Source: Bacteroidales bacterium | Lineage (GTDB): Bacteria > Bacteroidota > Bacteroidia > Bacteroidales > VadinHA17 | Assembly: GCA_022865305.1 (NCBI GenBank) | Contig: JALHSP010000147.1 | Coordinates: forward strand, 1 to 64,000 | DNA: 64,000 nt | Direction: 5' to 3' | Shown here: piece by piece, positions 41,397-49,226 of the stretch | How the letters are laid out: every line of letters begins with the position of its first letter | How positions within the stretch are numbered: the first letter of the stretch is position 1 | Notes under the pieces: generated by a model | What the model was told of the DNA's origin: nothing | Databases searched by the model: none | Seen by the model: the letters and a program-made list of their open reading frames with translations, nothing else | Translations under genes and position numbers: made by a program

Positions 41397-42467
41397 TTAA
41401 ATTAGTTTGGGGTTATTTGTTTTTACACTTTGTCTTCTGGAATTGATTATAATTTTTGGGTTTAAATAATTTTTATCACTGACGGATGTGCGATTAAATA
41501 TCTTGTATGTTATCGGACTTACAGCTTTCAGCATCTTCATAACATCATCAATTGATTCATCAATAAAAGTCGCAGTATACCTGAGGCTTAAAAGTTCCTT
41601 ATCCGCTATTTCAATATTAACGTTGTATCTTCTGCTCAGGTTTCTCATCACCTCCTCAAAAGGGGTATCATTAAACCTGAGTTTGTTTTCTTTCCAGGAG
41701 GTATAAGTATCAGTGGCCACGTTACGGACAACAACCTCCCGGGTCTTTGCAAAAAAAACGACCTGCTGCCCGGGTTTAATGTTTATTGCATCCATACCTT
41801 TTATTGATATCTGAACCTCGCCTTCTTCGAGGGTAGTCTCTATGCGGTCTTCATTGTCATATGATAATACATTGAATTTTGTTCCTTTTGCCGTAATATT
41901 CATCTGATCGGTTTGTACCTGGAAGGTTTTTCCCGGATCAGATGAAACATCGAAAAAAGCTTCTCCTGAAAGTCTGACCACACGGTCTTTAATACCATAG
42001 TTCCCGTTATACTCCAGTTTGCTGTCTGAATTAAGGAATACCTCAGTTGAGTCGGCAAGCAGGATATGTGCTTTATTGCCATCATTTGTCATAATAGTTA
42101 CCGGCAGCGCAGCACTGTGCTTGAATGATATTCTGCTACCGATCCAGAGACTAAAGCTGCCTAATGCAAGTAGCAGCGCAACAGAGGCTGCAGCTAACAG
42201 AATCCGGTGTCTTAGTATACTTTGTATTGCAATTTCTTTTTTATTATTTCCCCCGGCTCCAATTTTTTCTGAAATGCTGCTCCATGCAGAATCAGTTTTA
42301 TATGATTCGAGTCTAGTATAAAGAGCGGTCTCCTGCCATAATTCATTTTCCCTGTCAAAGATGTGACGGTTTTCAGGATCTTTTTCAAGCCATGACTTCA
42401 GAATCTCGATTTCTTTTTCAGAAATCTCTCCGGCAAAAAACCTTTCTAAAAGTTTTTGAGATTCCAC
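41397..42467 (-). CDS. FecR-family anti-sigma factor
   Basis: The product has 356 residues: a cytoplasmic N-terminus that would bind the sigma factor (FFAGEISEKEIEILKSWLEKDPENRHIF), one membrane helix (about 90-110), a periplasmic FecR domain (VTIMTNDGNKAHILLADSTEVFLNSDSKLEY, then EAFFDVSSDPGKTFQVQT) and the DUF4974 domain (RFNDTPFEEVMRNLSRRYNVNIEI). It holds the sigma factor inactive until the STN domain of SusC signals. It follows fecI by about 130 bases and precedes susC. Confidence 0.95.
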   Translation of the reverse strand: MESQKLLERFFAGEISEKEIEILKSWLEKDPENRHIFDRENELWQETALYTRLESYKTDSAWSSISEKIGAGGNNKKEIAIQSILRHRILLAAASVALLLALGSFSLWIGSRISFKHSAALPVTIMTNDGNKAHILLADSTEVFLNSDSKLEYNGNYGIKDRVVRLSGEAFFDVSSDPGKTFQVQTDQMNITAKGTKFNVLSYDNEDRIETTLEEGEVQISIKGMDAINIKPGQQVVFFAKTREVVVRNVATDTYTSWKENKLRFNDTPFEEVMRNLSRRYNVNIEIADKELLSLRYTATFIDESIDDVMKMLKAVSPITYKIFNRTSVSDKNYLNPKIIINSRRQSVKTNNPKLI

Positions 42468-42595
42468 TTTTATGTTTTTAAGTTATTCTGATCAGGAGCT
42501 AATACAATATCAAACCGTTTTACCCTTATAGGGAAACTGAAAAAAATTTGTCGTTTTGAATGATGAAGGAGATAATTACCTGATAGGAGGATATT

Positions 42596-43168
42596 CTAAA
42601 AAGGATTTAATAGCACAACAATCAAAATGAATGTGAGATATTCACTCAATTCAAGCCTCAGAGAACGAAGAGCCTTTGACATTTGTGTTTCAACTGTTTT
42701 TATGGAAATGTTAAGTACATTGGCAATTTCAGAATATTTTAAACCTTCAATCCTGCTTAATTCAAAAACTCTTTTACACTCACAAGGCAATTTCCCGATG
42801 GCAGTCGCAATATTATCCTCAAGTTCACGGGCCAGCAAGGACTCATGTACAGAGAATTCCTTGTGGTCAATATAGACCAGCTTATATATCTCAATATACT
42901 TTGATTCAACTTTCTTTCTTTGAAGTTTATTCAGACTCGCATTCTGAGCAATTTTAAAAAGAAATGCTTTCAACGGGTAATCGGGATCAATATCCTTCCT
43001 GTTTTCCCATACCTTAATAAATACCTCCTGGACAATTTCTTTGGATTGTTCGGGATCATTAAGAAATTTATTCGTAAAGCCACACAAAGGGACATAGTAT
43101 TTCCGGAAAAACAGTTCAAAAGCCTGAATATCTCCAAGTTTTATCCTTACAGCAAGCTGGTCCATCAA
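42596..43168 (-). CDS. ECF (FecI-like) RNA polymerase sigma factor
   Basis: The product has 190 residues. Region 2 includes FELFFRKYYVPLCGFTNKFLNDPEQSKEIVQEVFIKVWENR, and region 4 includes AIGKLPCECKRVFELSRIEGLKYSEIANVLNISIKTVETQMSKALRSLR. This is the usual Bacteroidota ECF sigma for SusCD loci. With FecR and the STN-type SusC it forms a trans-envelope switch that turns the locus on when the substrate binds. A -7-like TATATTTG (minus strand) lies at 43188-43195. Confidence 0.95.
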   Translation of the reverse strand: MMDQLAVRIKLGDIQAFELFFRKYYVPLCGFTNKFLNDPEQSKEIVQEVFIKVWENRKDIDPDYPLKAFLFKIAQNASLNKLQRKKVESKYIEIYKLVYIDHKEFSVHESLLARELEDNIATAIGKLPCECKRVFELSRIEGLKYSEIANVLNISIKTVETQMSKALRSLRLELSEYLTFILIVVLLNPF

Positions 43169-43187
43169 AAAATCCCTTTTTATTATA

Positions 43188-43195
43188 CAAATATA
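43188..43195 (-). promoter_or_regulatory. -7 element TATATTTG of the sigma factor gene
   Basis: On the minus strand TATATTTG matches TAnnTTTG and is 20 bases before the ATG at 43168. No clear -33 element was found at the expected distance. Confidence 0.4.
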
Positions 43196-43271
43196 GGCAT
43201 TAAATTTACGATAGATTGTTAAATTATTGCTGTACGGTATCTCTATGAAAACCGATGTTACAGCTTTTCTT

Positions 43272-43279
43272 TACTTTTG
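43272..43279 (+). promoter_or_regulatory. -7 element TACTTTTG of the CE15-like gene
   Basis: TACTTTTG matches the consensus and is 17 bases before the ATG at 43296; the -33 element is not convincing. It lies 76 bases from the divergent sigma factor promoter, so the two promoters may share control sites. Confidence 0.4.
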
Positions 43280-43295
43280 ATAAAAAAATTGAATT

Positions 43296-44549
43296 ATGAA
43301 AATAAAATATTTATGTGGTGTTTCAATTATTCTTATGCTTTCACTATTGTATGTAGATCCAGCTGCTCAAGCTCAGGAAAGCTGGCAAGCTTCGCCTGCA
43401 ACAGTTGAAAGACTTTCAAAAAGCAGGTCTGAGTTCAATTATTATGAAGATAAAGTACCTGCCTTTACATTACCGGATGTACTGACAACCGAAAAAGGTA
43501 AAAAAGTTACTTCACCGGCTATATGGAAGAATATCAGGCGTGAAGAAATACTGGAACTCTTCCGTGAGAACGTGTATGGCAGAGTCCCGGCAACGCCTTA
43601 TACAAAAACCTTCAGCCTGATTAATGTGGATAAGAATGCGATGGGAGGAGCTGCAACACTGAAACAGGTTGATATAACTATCAGTTCGGAAGGAAAGTCT
43701 CTTGTGATACACCTGACACTTTTTGTCCCTAATAAGGCTGAAAAGCCTGTCCCTGCATTTCTGCTTATTAATCTTGGCTCTAAGAATATTGACCCTTTAC
43801 GACAATTAAAAGTTGAATCATGGCCGGCAGAAGAAATCATTGATAGAGGCTATGCTGCAGCGGCCTTCAGCAACGCTGATGTAGATCCTGATAATTTTGA
43901 TGACTTTAAAGATGGAATTCATGGATTGCTTGACAGAGGTGTGCGTCAGCCTGATGCATGGGGTACAATTGCCGCATGGGCATGGGGGGCAAGCCGCTGC
44001 ATGGATTATTTTGAGACTGATAAGGATATAAACAGGAAAAAGGTCGCTGTGGTCGGTCATTCACGCGGTGGAAAAACCGTACTATGGGCAGGAGCGGAGG
44101 ATAAACGTTTTTCAATGGTAATAGCTAATGAATCGGGTTGTGGCGGGGCTGCTCTTGCTCTCCGGAGGTTTGGTGAAACCGTAGCAAGGATTAATACAGC
44201 ATTCCCTCACTGGTTCTGCTCAAACTATAAAAAATATAGGAGTAATGAAGACGCAATGCCTGTCGACATGCACATGCTCATAGCCCTGAATGCACCAAGA
44301 GCCGTATATGTTACTTCTGCAGACGAGGATTTATGGGCTGATCCGCGTGGCTCATACCTTTCGCTTTATCATGCAGTTCCGGTGTTCAGACTTTTAAAGA
44401 CTACGACTAATCTGCCGGAGACTATGCCTCCACTTAATAAACCGGTTATCAGCGGCCGGCTTGCCTATCATGTCAGGGACGGAGTACATAATCTGCTTCT
44501 GAAAGACTGGAACTGGTTTATGGATTTTGCGGAATATACATGGAAATAA
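43296..44549 (+). CDS. CE15-like glucuronoyl (4-O-methylglucuronoyl) esterase
   Basis: The product has 417 residues with a signal peptide. It is an alpha/beta hydrolase with the nucleophile in VVGHSRGGKT (Ser256), a likely acid in ANESGCGGAAL (Glu279) and the catalytic His in RDGVHNL (His398). These strings are those of bacterial family CE15, which cuts ester links between lignin alcohols and the 4-O-methylglucuronic acid of xylan. The substrate is inference; other uronate esters are possible. It is divergent from the fecI-fecR-susCD genes and overlaps the next gene by ten bases. Confidence 0.85.
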   Translation: MKIKYLCGVSIILMLSLLYVDPAAQAQESWQASPATVERLSKSRSEFNYYEDKVPAFTLPDVLTTEKGKKVTSPAIWKNIRREEILELFRENVYGRVPATPYTKTFSLINVDKNAMGGAATLKQVDITISSEGKSLVIHLTLFVPNKAEKPVPAFLLINLGSKNIDPLRQLKVESWPAEEIIDRGYAAAAFSNADVDPDNFDDFKDGIHGLLDRGVRQPDAWGTIAAWAWGASRCMDYFETDKDINRKKVAVVGHSRGGKTVLWAGAEDKRFSMVIANESGCGGAALALRRFGETVARINTAFPHWFCSNYKKYRSNEDAMPVDMHMLIALNAPRAVYVTSADEDLWADPRGSYLSLYHAVPVFRLLKTTTNLPETMPPLNKPVISGRLAYHVRDGVHNLLLKDWNWFMDFAEYTWK

Positions 44550-45544
44550 AAATACAGCATTCTGAAATGAGATCAGAATTTAAAAGGATTCTGATAAAAT
44601 ATGGTTTCACTCCTGAGAAAGCAGATAAATGTGCTGACATTTTTACCAGAAACAGTCTTGAAGGTGTTTATTCCCATGGTGCTAATCGTTTCCACAGGTT
44701 TGTTAGTAATATCAAAGACGGATACATTAAGCCTGATGCTGAGCCAACTATGATTCATACTACAGGTTCCCTTGAGCAGTGGGATGGCAATCTCGGTCCT
44801 GGACCTTTGAATGCATCTTTTGCTACGGACAGAGTAATGGAGCTGGCTCATGAAAACGGGATAGGTCTGGTTGCCCTGGCTAACACAAACCACTGGATGC
44901 GTGGAGGAACATATGGCTGGCAGGCAGCAGGTAAAGGATGTGTTTTTATCGGTTGGACAAATACTGAAGCCAATATGCCGGCATGGGGTGCAAAAGATCC
45001 GCGTCTGGGTAATAATCCGCTTGTATTTGCTGTGCCATTTGATAATAAAGCAATTGTCCTTGACTTTGCAATGTCGCAATACTCATATGGAAAAATGGAA
45101 TTGTATAAACTGGAAGGGAAGAAACTTCCCTTCCCGGGCGGTTTCAATAAGACAGGCAAGCTAACTACTGATCCTAATGGCATACTTGAGACCAGGAGAA
45201 CCCTTCCTGTTGGTTACTGGAAAGGTGCAGGATTGTCGCTGATACTGGATATTCTTGCAGCGGTTTTATCGGGTGGATTTTCAACCGGTGAAATAACAGC
45301 GAGAAAAGTTGAATATGGCCTTTCCCAGGTGTTCATAGCCATAAACCTGAAATCATTGCATAATTATCCCGGAGTCGAAAAAACGATTCATCGGATTATC
45401 AGGAGCTTTAAAGAATCTGAACCAGTTGATAATAAGACGGAAATCAGGTATCCGGGTGAAAATATCATAAAAACCAGAACAGAAAACCTGCGTATCGGCA
45501 TTCCGGTAAACAGTGAAATATGGAAAAAGATATTAACGCTGTAA
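44540..45544 (+). CDS. Ldh2-family (malate/L-lactate/diketogulonate) dehydrogenase
   Basis: The product has 334 residues, the usual length of the YiaK/ComC (Ldh_2) family. Typical strings are FTRNSLEGVYSHGANRFHRFV, GNLGPGPLNASFATDRVMELAHENGIGLVALANTNHWMRGGTYGWQAA and GNNPLVFAVP, the NAD(P) and substrate region. Enzymes of this fold reduce 2-keto acids, including 2,3-diketogulonate and other sugar acids. The start codon lies inside the CE15 gene, so both are translated together, which hints at use of a sugar acid released by the esterase. Confidence 0.88.
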   Translation: MEIKIQHSEMRSEFKRILIKYGFTPEKADKCADIFTRNSLEGVYSHGANRFHRFVSNIKDGYIKPDAEPTMIHTTGSLEQWDGNLGPGPLNASFATDRVMELAHENGIGLVALANTNHWMRGGTYGWQAAGKGCVFIGWTNTEANMPAWGAKDPRLGNNPLVFAVPFDNKAIVLDFAMSQYSYGKMELYKLEGKKLPFPGGFNKTGKLTTDPNGILETRRTLPVGYWKGAGLSLILDILAAVLSGGFSTGEITARKVEYGLSQVFIAINLKSLHNYPGVEKTIHRIIRSFKESEPVDNKTEIRYPGENIIKTRTENLRIGIPVNSEIWKKILTL

Positions 45545-45598
45545 ATCACTGCCCATTGTTTCAACCCTACACCCTGCACCATGTACCCTGCACCTTAA

Positions 45599-46072
45599 TT
45601 ATAATTCTTCTTTCTTTATTTCAACTGGAATATTGTTTAGCGTAGCAAATTCAGTTATTTCATCCTTAATAGTTTCAATCAGCTCAGGATAAGTTACACC
45701 CAGCCTGAGAGAGATTTTCTTATCTGTCTTTTTCAGAAATACTATATTAAGCGGGAATAATTCTATTTTCTCGATGTCACCTGGTCTGATTTCAACCGAA
45801 GGAAGAACAGGACTTTTCCTCAGGCGGATTTTTTCGTGGCTCGTCTCGATGAATTTAACTGCCTTACCCAATCCTGCCCAGATCTCATAGATTCCAAAAC
45901 CTGCAAGGAAGATTATTGTTATCCATGAAGTATTCTCTTCCTTCATCTGGCTGATTTTGAAGATCATCCAGAAGATAGCAATTCCCACACAGATTATCCC
46001 GAAAATTAACTGGAAGATTCTCGTCAGCCTGGTATTTTCGACCGTTTCCAGAGAAAAATAATTCTTTTCCAT
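45599..46072 (-). CDS. Small membrane protein with PH-like domain, unknown function
   Basis: The product has 157 residues with two membrane helices (about 18-40 and 50-68) and a C-terminal beta-rich part (SHEKIRLRKSPVLPSVEIRPGDIEKIELFPLNIVFLKKTDKKISLRL) that resembles bacterial PH-like domains next to membrane anchors. No specific family was recognised. It is convergent with the Ldh2-like gene across a short C-rich repeat. Start ATG at 46072 gives MEKNYFSLETVENTRL. Confidence 0.65.
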   Translation of the reverse strand: MEKNYFSLETVENTRLTRIFQLIFGIICVGIAIFWMIFKISQMKEENTSWITIIFLAGFGIYEIWAGLGKAVKFIETSHEKIRLRKSPVLPSVEIRPGDIEKIELFPLNIVFLKKTDKKISLRLGVTYPELIETIKDEITEFATLNNIPVEIKKEEL

Positions 46073-46145
46073 TTCACATCATTTTTTGCCAATTTATCTT
46101 TTTTTTTCTGAGTATCAAAAAATTAAATAATAATAGCAGTTGTAA

Positions 46146-46175
46146 TTTGGAATCAAATTGAAATTACTATTTTTA
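46146..46175 (+). promoter_or_regulatory. Promoter of the Gfo/Idh/MocA gene (TTTG, N18, TATTTTTA)
   Basis: TTTG at 46146-46149 and TATTTTTA at 46168-46175 are 18 bases apart; the last base of the -7 element deviates from TAnnTTTG. The ATG is 31 bases downstream. Confidence 0.45.
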
Positions 46176-46205
46176 TGCATCATTAAAATTTAAATCAGCC
46201 TGACA

Positions 46206-47699
46206 ATGAAAGAAAATTCTAAAAACATTACGCGCCGGTCATTTATCGGAACTACCGGCACAATTGCTGCAGGTTTGACAATACTTCCAAACTCCGTAAT
46301 AAGTGGTCTTGGCCACAGGGCACCAAGCGACAAGCTGAATATAGCTGTTGTAGGGATCGGGGGAATGGGTAATTCAAACCTGAGAGCAGTAAAAGGTACA
46401 GAAAATATCGTAGCTCTCTGCGATGTTGACTGGGGATATTCCAAAGAAGTGTTTGCAGCTAATCCGGAGGCAAAGCCTTACTGGGACTGGCGGAAGATGT
46501 ACGATGAAATGGGTAAATCAATAGATGCAGTTATTGTAGCTACTGCTGATCACTCTCATGCTGTCGTTGCTGCAAATGGTATGAAAATGGGGAAACATGT
46601 CTATGTGCAAAAACCTTTAACACATTCAGTTTATGAATCAAGGTTGCTCACCAAACTTGCCGCAAAATACAAGGTTGCAACCCAGATGGGTAACCAGGGT
46701 TCCTCCGACGAGGGAGTGAATCAGACTATTGAATGGCTGCAAAATGGTGAAATTGGTGACGTCAGAAAAGTAGAAGCCTTTACTGACAGACCAATCTGGC
46801 CACAGGGACTCAATGTTCCAAAAGGCGAGTGGGTTCCCGAAACACTTAACTGGGATCTCTTTATTGGTCCGGCAAAAATGCGTCCATATAACAGTCTTTA
46901 CACTCCATGGAACTGGAGAGGATGGTGGGACTTTGGAACGGGCGCTCTTGGCGACATGGCTTGCCATATTCTTCATCCTGTTTTCAAGGGTCTTAAACTT
47001 CAATATCCTATTAAAGCACAGGGTAGTTCAACATTACTTTTAACCGATTGTGCACCAAATGCTCAGATGGTTACACTTGTTTATCCAGAAAGAGTCACAT
47101 CGAAAAAAGACAAGATGAAACTTCCACAGGTTGAAGTGATCTGGTATGATGGTGGTCTTCAGCCTCCAAAACCGACCGGTTGGCCGGCAGGTAAAAATAT
47201 GAACGACGGTGGCGGTGCTGTCATTTTCCATGGCACAAAAGATAAACTTATTTGCGGATGTTATGGTAAAGATCCGTGGCTACTGTCTGACCGTAAACCT
47301 GTGGTTCCCAAAACTGAAAGAAGAATTGAGAATGCCATGAGAGGCGGACATGAAATGGACTGGGTACGCGCTTGCAAAGAGAGTCCAGAAACCAGGGTTA
47401 AGTCAAAATCTGACTTTTCAGAAGCTGGCCCATTCAACGAAATGGTAGTGATGGGAGTTCTTGCAGTCAGACTCCAGGGACTTAATAAAGAACTCGAATG
47501 GAATGGTGAAAAAATGGAATTCACAAATATTGGTCCTGAAGATAAGGTAAGACTCACCATATCAGATAATTTTACAATTATTGATGGTGATCCTAAATTC
47601 AACAGGCCTAACCTCACTCTGAATGCCCAGGAGTTCGCTTCAGAAATGATTAAACACACTTATCGCCAGGGCTTCTCATTACCAGATATGCCTGCATAG
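46206..47699 (+). CDS. Tat-exported Gfo/Idh/MocA-family oxidoreductase
   Basis: The product has 497 residues. A Tat signal (ITRRSFIGTTGTIAAGLT) precedes the NAD-binding fold LNIAVVGIGGMGNSNLRAV, the motif HVYVQKPLTHSVYE (EKP variant) and GNQGSSDEGVNQTIEWL. The Trp-rich YTPWNWRGWWDFGTGALGDMACHI is typical of the exported Bacteroidota group. These enzymes oxidise or reduce sugars with bound NAD. A DUF1080 lipoprotein follows; I recall such pairs from the Bacteroides thetaiotaomicron BT2156-BT2160 locus, where glycosides are oxidised at C3 and then cleaved. Confidence 0.88.
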   Translation: MKENSKNITRRSFIGTTGTIAAGLTILPNSVISGLGHRAPSDKLNIAVVGIGGMGNSNLRAVKGTENIVALCDVDWGYSKEVFAANPEAKPYWDWRKMYDEMGKSIDAVIVATADHSHAVVAANGMKMGKHVYVQKPLTHSVYESRLLTKLAAKYKVATQMGNQGSSDEGVNQTIEWLQNGEIGDVRKVEAFTDRPIWPQGLNVPKGEWVPETLNWDLFIGPAKMRPYNSLYTPWNWRGWWDFGTGALGDMACHILHPVFKGLKLQYPIKAQGSSTLLLTDCAPNAQMVTLVYPERVTSKKDKMKLPQVEVIWYDGGLQPPKPTGWPAGKNMNDGGGAVIFHGTKDKLICGCYGKDPWLLSDRKPVVPKTERRIENAMRGGHEMDWVRACKESPETRVKSKSDFSEAGPFNEMVVMGVLAVRLQGLNKELEWNGEKMEFTNIGPEDKVRLTISDNFTIIDGDPKFNRPNLTLNAQEFASEMIKHTYRQGFSLPDMPA

Positions 47700-47777
47700 G
47701 TAGTATAATGATGTAACGGCGCAATACATTGCGTCGTTACATCAAATATTAAATGTCTAACATAAAACAGTATTTTT

Positions 47778-48516
47778 ATGAAGCTGCTAAACATTCTTTT
47801 ATCATTTTTAATCGTAATTGGTATAATATCCTGTGGTACGGAAGCTGAAAGGGCTGCAAAGAAAGAAGCAAGGAAAAGAAGCACGTGAAGGGTGGGTAAG
47901 GATTTTTGACGGCAAGACAACCACCGGATGGAGAGGATATAATTCAACTGAGTTTCCCTCTGCAAACTGGGAGATTGTTGATGGATCATTCCATTGTCTT
48001 GGTGTTGGTAAAGGAGAAATGACAAATACCGATCTGATCACTGAAAAGAAGTATGGAAATTTTGAACTTTCGCTGGAATGGAAACTTTCACAGGGAGGGA
48101 ACAGCGGTATTTTCATTTTAGTACAGGAAATTCCCGGTGTTGAAATTTATAAATCATCTCCGGAAATGCAGGTTCTGGATAATATAAATCATCCGGATGC
48201 TAAGCTCGGAATAAATGGAAACAGACAGGCAGGTTCATTGTATGACATGATTCCTGCAGTGCCTCAGAATGCAAAGCCCATCGGAGAATGGAACCAGGTT
48301 GGAATAATGGTCAATCAGGGAAAAGTAGTTTTCAAGCAAAACAGTGTAAATGTTGTAACATTCACACTTGGTACTGAAGAGTGGAAGCAAATGTGCGATA
48401 GCTCCAAATTCAAAGACTGGAGCTGGTTTGTAAATACAGCTACAGAAGGTCATATTGGTCTTCAGGATCACGGTTTTGAAGTTTGGTACAGGAATATAAA
48501 GATCAGGGAACTGTAA
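47778..48516 (+). pseudogene. DUF1080 (3-keto-glycoside hydrolase-like) lipoprotein with a 1-base frameshift
   Basis: The ATG at 47778 opens a frame that reads MKLLNILLSFLIVIGIISC (lipobox Cys19), then GTEAERAAKKEARK, and stops 36 codons in. The remainder, in the next frame, continues EAREGWVRIFDGKTTTGWRGYN and runs to 48516 with all DUF1080 features (WEIVDGSFHCLG, FELSLEWKLSQGGNSGIF, GHIGLQDHGFEVWYRNIKIREL). Removing one A from AGGAAAAGAAG (A-run 47874-47877) would restore 245 residues. DUF1080 proteins are lectin-like lyases or hydrolases acting on 3-keto-glycosides. It may be a real mutation, a slippage site or a sequencing error. Confidence 0.85.
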
Positions 48517-48524
48517 AAATACTC

Positions 48525-48552
48525 AACCCCCCTTCCCCCCTGAAGGGGGGTT
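48525..48552. terminator. C-run/G-run hairpin after the DUF1080 gene
   Basis: AACCCCCCTT (48525-48534) and AAGGGGGGTT (48543-48552) are exact inverted copies around an 8-base loop that is itself C-rich. It follows the DUF1080 stop by eight bases and precedes the convergent HDIG gene. The strong stem should stop or pause transcription; T content after it is moderate (TTAAATTTTA). Confidence 0.55.
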
Positions 48553-48594
48553 AAATTTTATGTCTAAAAAAGTATTTCTATATAATACTTAGAT

Positions 48595-49170
48595 TTAGCC
48601 TCCCTTTAATCCTATTTCCGCTGCAACCTCCCGCATGCCCATTATACAGTCAGTTATAAGATCATCAAGGCTCACACCAAGCATCGCAGCACCTTTTTCG
48701 ATAACTGACCGGTCGACACCTGCTGCAAATCTTTTATCATTCCATTTTTTTCTTACCGATCTGGTTTCCATGTCCAAAACGCTTTTTGAAGGTCTTACCA
48801 GAGCACTCGTCACCACAAGACCTGTGAGCTCATCAATTGCATAAATGGTTTTTTCAAGTAATGTAACAGGTTCCACATCAGAAGCCAGACCCCATCCGTG
48901 GCTCAATACTGCCCTGATATATTCTTCCGGCCAGTTATTTTCTTCCAGGATCTTTTTTGTCATGGTGCAATGTTGCTCAGGATACATCTCATAATCAAGA
49001 TCATGAATCAAACCTATCACACCCCATTTTTCTTCGTCGTTACCGGATTTTCTGGCCATATATCTCATAACACCCTCAACAGTAAGGGCATGCTTTAAAA
49101 GACTTTCAGTTTTATTATATTTTTTAAACAGCTCCAGGGCTGTTTCACGGGAAGGTAAAGTGGCAAACAT
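48595..49170 (-). CDS. HDIG-domain hydrolase
   Basis: The product has 191 residues. An HD domain has the N-terminal His27 (LLKHALTVEGVMRY), the metal pair His56-Asp57 in GLIHDLDYE, then PEQHCTM and VLSHGWG. Later TLLEKTIYAIDELTGLVVTSALVRP fits the HDIG group often annotated as phosphohydrolases. A substrate such as a nucleotide or phospho-ester is likely but undetermined. Monocistronic; convergent with DUF1080. Confidence 0.85.
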   Translation of the reverse strand: MFATLPSRETALELFKKYNKTESLLKHALTVEGVMRYMARKSGNDEEKWGVIGLIHDLDYEMYPEQHCTMTKKILEENNWPEEYIRAVLSHGWGLASDVEPVTLLEKTIYAIDELTGLVVTSALVRPSKSVLDMETRSVRKKWNDKRFAAGVDRSVIEKGAAMLGVSLDDLITDCIMGMREVAAEIGLKGG

Positions 49171-49226
49171 ATTTTTTAATAAAATTACAGAACAACGCTT
49201 AGTTCAGGAGTTAACAAAAAACAATA

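Noticed and set aside
44573-45079. Minus-strand frame of 168 codons opposite the dehydrogenase
   Set aside because: Antisense to a well-conserved gene; no motif and no promoter.
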